From Pseudomonas sivasensis (GTDB taxonomy: Bacteria > Pseudomonadota > Gammaproteobacteria > Pseudomonadales > Pseudomonadaceae): 64,000 bases of DNA. This document shows, in pieces, positions 63,622 through 64,000 of the stretch. A program made the position numbers and the translations under genes. How positions within the stretch are numbered: position 1 is the first letter of the stretch; every line of letters starts with the position of its first letter. Under the pieces are notes generated by a model that was given only the letters and a program-made list of their open reading frames with translations, searched no databases and had not been told where the DNA came from. The stretch covers positions 310,001 through 374,000 of the forward strand of contig NZ_JAAOWU010000003.1 of assembly GCF_013778505.1 (NCBI RefSeq), written 5' to 3'.

Positions 63622-64000
63622 GGAAGTGTTTCCCTTCGGCGACGCGACGGCGCAGCAGCAGTGACGGCCGGTAGCGTTCTTCGCCATAACTGGCTTGCAG
63701 GTTTTCCAGCACGTTCAGGATGTGCGCCAGACCTATCGCATCCGCCCAGGCCAGCGGCCCTTGTGGATAGTTGACCCCGGCGCGCATGGCCAGATCGATG
63801 TCGGCGGCCGAGGCCACGCCTTGCAGCAGGGCGTCGGCGGCTTCGTTGGCGAGCATGGCGACGGTGCGCAAGACCGCGAGGGCCGGGCTGTCACTGAGCA
63901 GGCTGACCTTGAGGCCGGCCCGTTGCAGCAGGGCCACGCCTTGTGCGAGTGCCAGCGGATCGATGCCGGCCGCATGGCTGATGGCGATACGCTCGGCTTT
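63614..64000 (-). CDS. paaH: PaaH, 3-hydroxyacyl-CoA dehydrogenase, C-terminal part
   Basis: The minus-strand frame is open to the right edge, giving the last 128 residues of a 3-hydroxyacyl-CoA dehydrogenase. Visible text includes TVAMLANEAADALLQGVAS and GVNYPQGPLAWADAIG, the C-terminal dimer domain. It oxidises the 3-hydroxyadipyl-CoA intermediate. P. putida name PaaC. The N-terminal NAD domain lies beyond the window. The stop overlaps the paaI start by eight bases. Confidence 0.9.
   Translation of the reverse strand, partial: KAERIAISHAAGIDPLALAQGVALLQRAGLKVSLLSDSPALAVLRTVAMLANEAADALLQGVASAADIDLAMRAGVNYPQGPLAWADAIGLAHILNVLENLQASYGEERYRPSLLLRRRVAEGKHFHD

Overview
The window looks like a chromosomal segment of a Pseudomonas of the fluorescens type. 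This rests on the gene set (GlpQ, two BdlA-like PAS/chemotaxis proteins, a phenylacetate catabolic cluster in Pseudomonas order), on the G+C-rich codon use, and on the many REP-type palindromes (cores like GAGCGGGCTTGC or GGGGGCTTGCCCCC). No replication origin, rRNA, tRNA or CRISPR array was seen.

Bases 1 to 20.3 kb are ordinary core-type genome. They hold a GAF protein cut by the left edge, a PepSY protein, periplasmic glpQ, a small two-gene unit divergent from a LysR regulator, a BdlA-like chemoreceptor beside a MASE2-GGDEF diguanylate cyclase, and a TetR regulator divergent from a metallo-beta-lactamase-fold hydrolase with a paired operator. Next come an XRE regulator with a LexA-type box and a block (12.4-17.8 kb) joining an argininosuccinate-lyase paralogue to an amino-acid ABC transporter and an MFS exporter, divergent from its own LysR regulator. 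Between that regulator and a convergent HAD phosphatase lies a triplicated 262-bp unit that carries the 3' ends of both genes.

From about 21.2 to 31.5 kb the segment is mobile. A Tn7-like operon (tnsA, tnsB, tnsC, tniQ/tnsD) is followed by an unrecognised 312-residue protein and by a divergent pair resembling the TnpT/TnpS cointegrate-resolution system of Tn4651, with a plausible recombination core between them. The TnsA protein appears to lack the usual catalytic acids. This suggests replicative transposition resolved by the TnpS/TnpT module, which is the most interesting hypothesis here.

From 31.5 to 52.2 kb the DNA is a decaying accessory zone. It holds truncated IS3 and IS66 elements and pseudogenes of a chemoreceptor, an HlyD adaptor, an IclR regulator, an Fe-S/FAD oxidoreductase, an EAL protein and a GNAT acetyltransferase. 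Intact genes sit among them: a GGDEF protein, an isochorismatase-like hydrolase, a secreted metallo-hydrolase with a GlxA-type regulator, a hybrid-free sensor kinase, CsbD, a membrane protein and a second BdlA-like receptor. A stretch of nearly 2 kb with no convincing gene ends this zone.

From 52.2 kb to the right edge lies the phenylacetate degradation cluster, all on the minus strand: hydroxyacyl-CoA dehydrogenase (cut by the edge), thioesterase PaaI, thiolase, phenylacetate-CoA ligase, then the ring-epoxidase operon paaABCDE, a DUF485/symporter pair for uptake, and the ring-opening enzyme PaaZ. The promoter before paaA has a strong sigma-70 match overlapped by one arm of an 11-bp inverted repeat.
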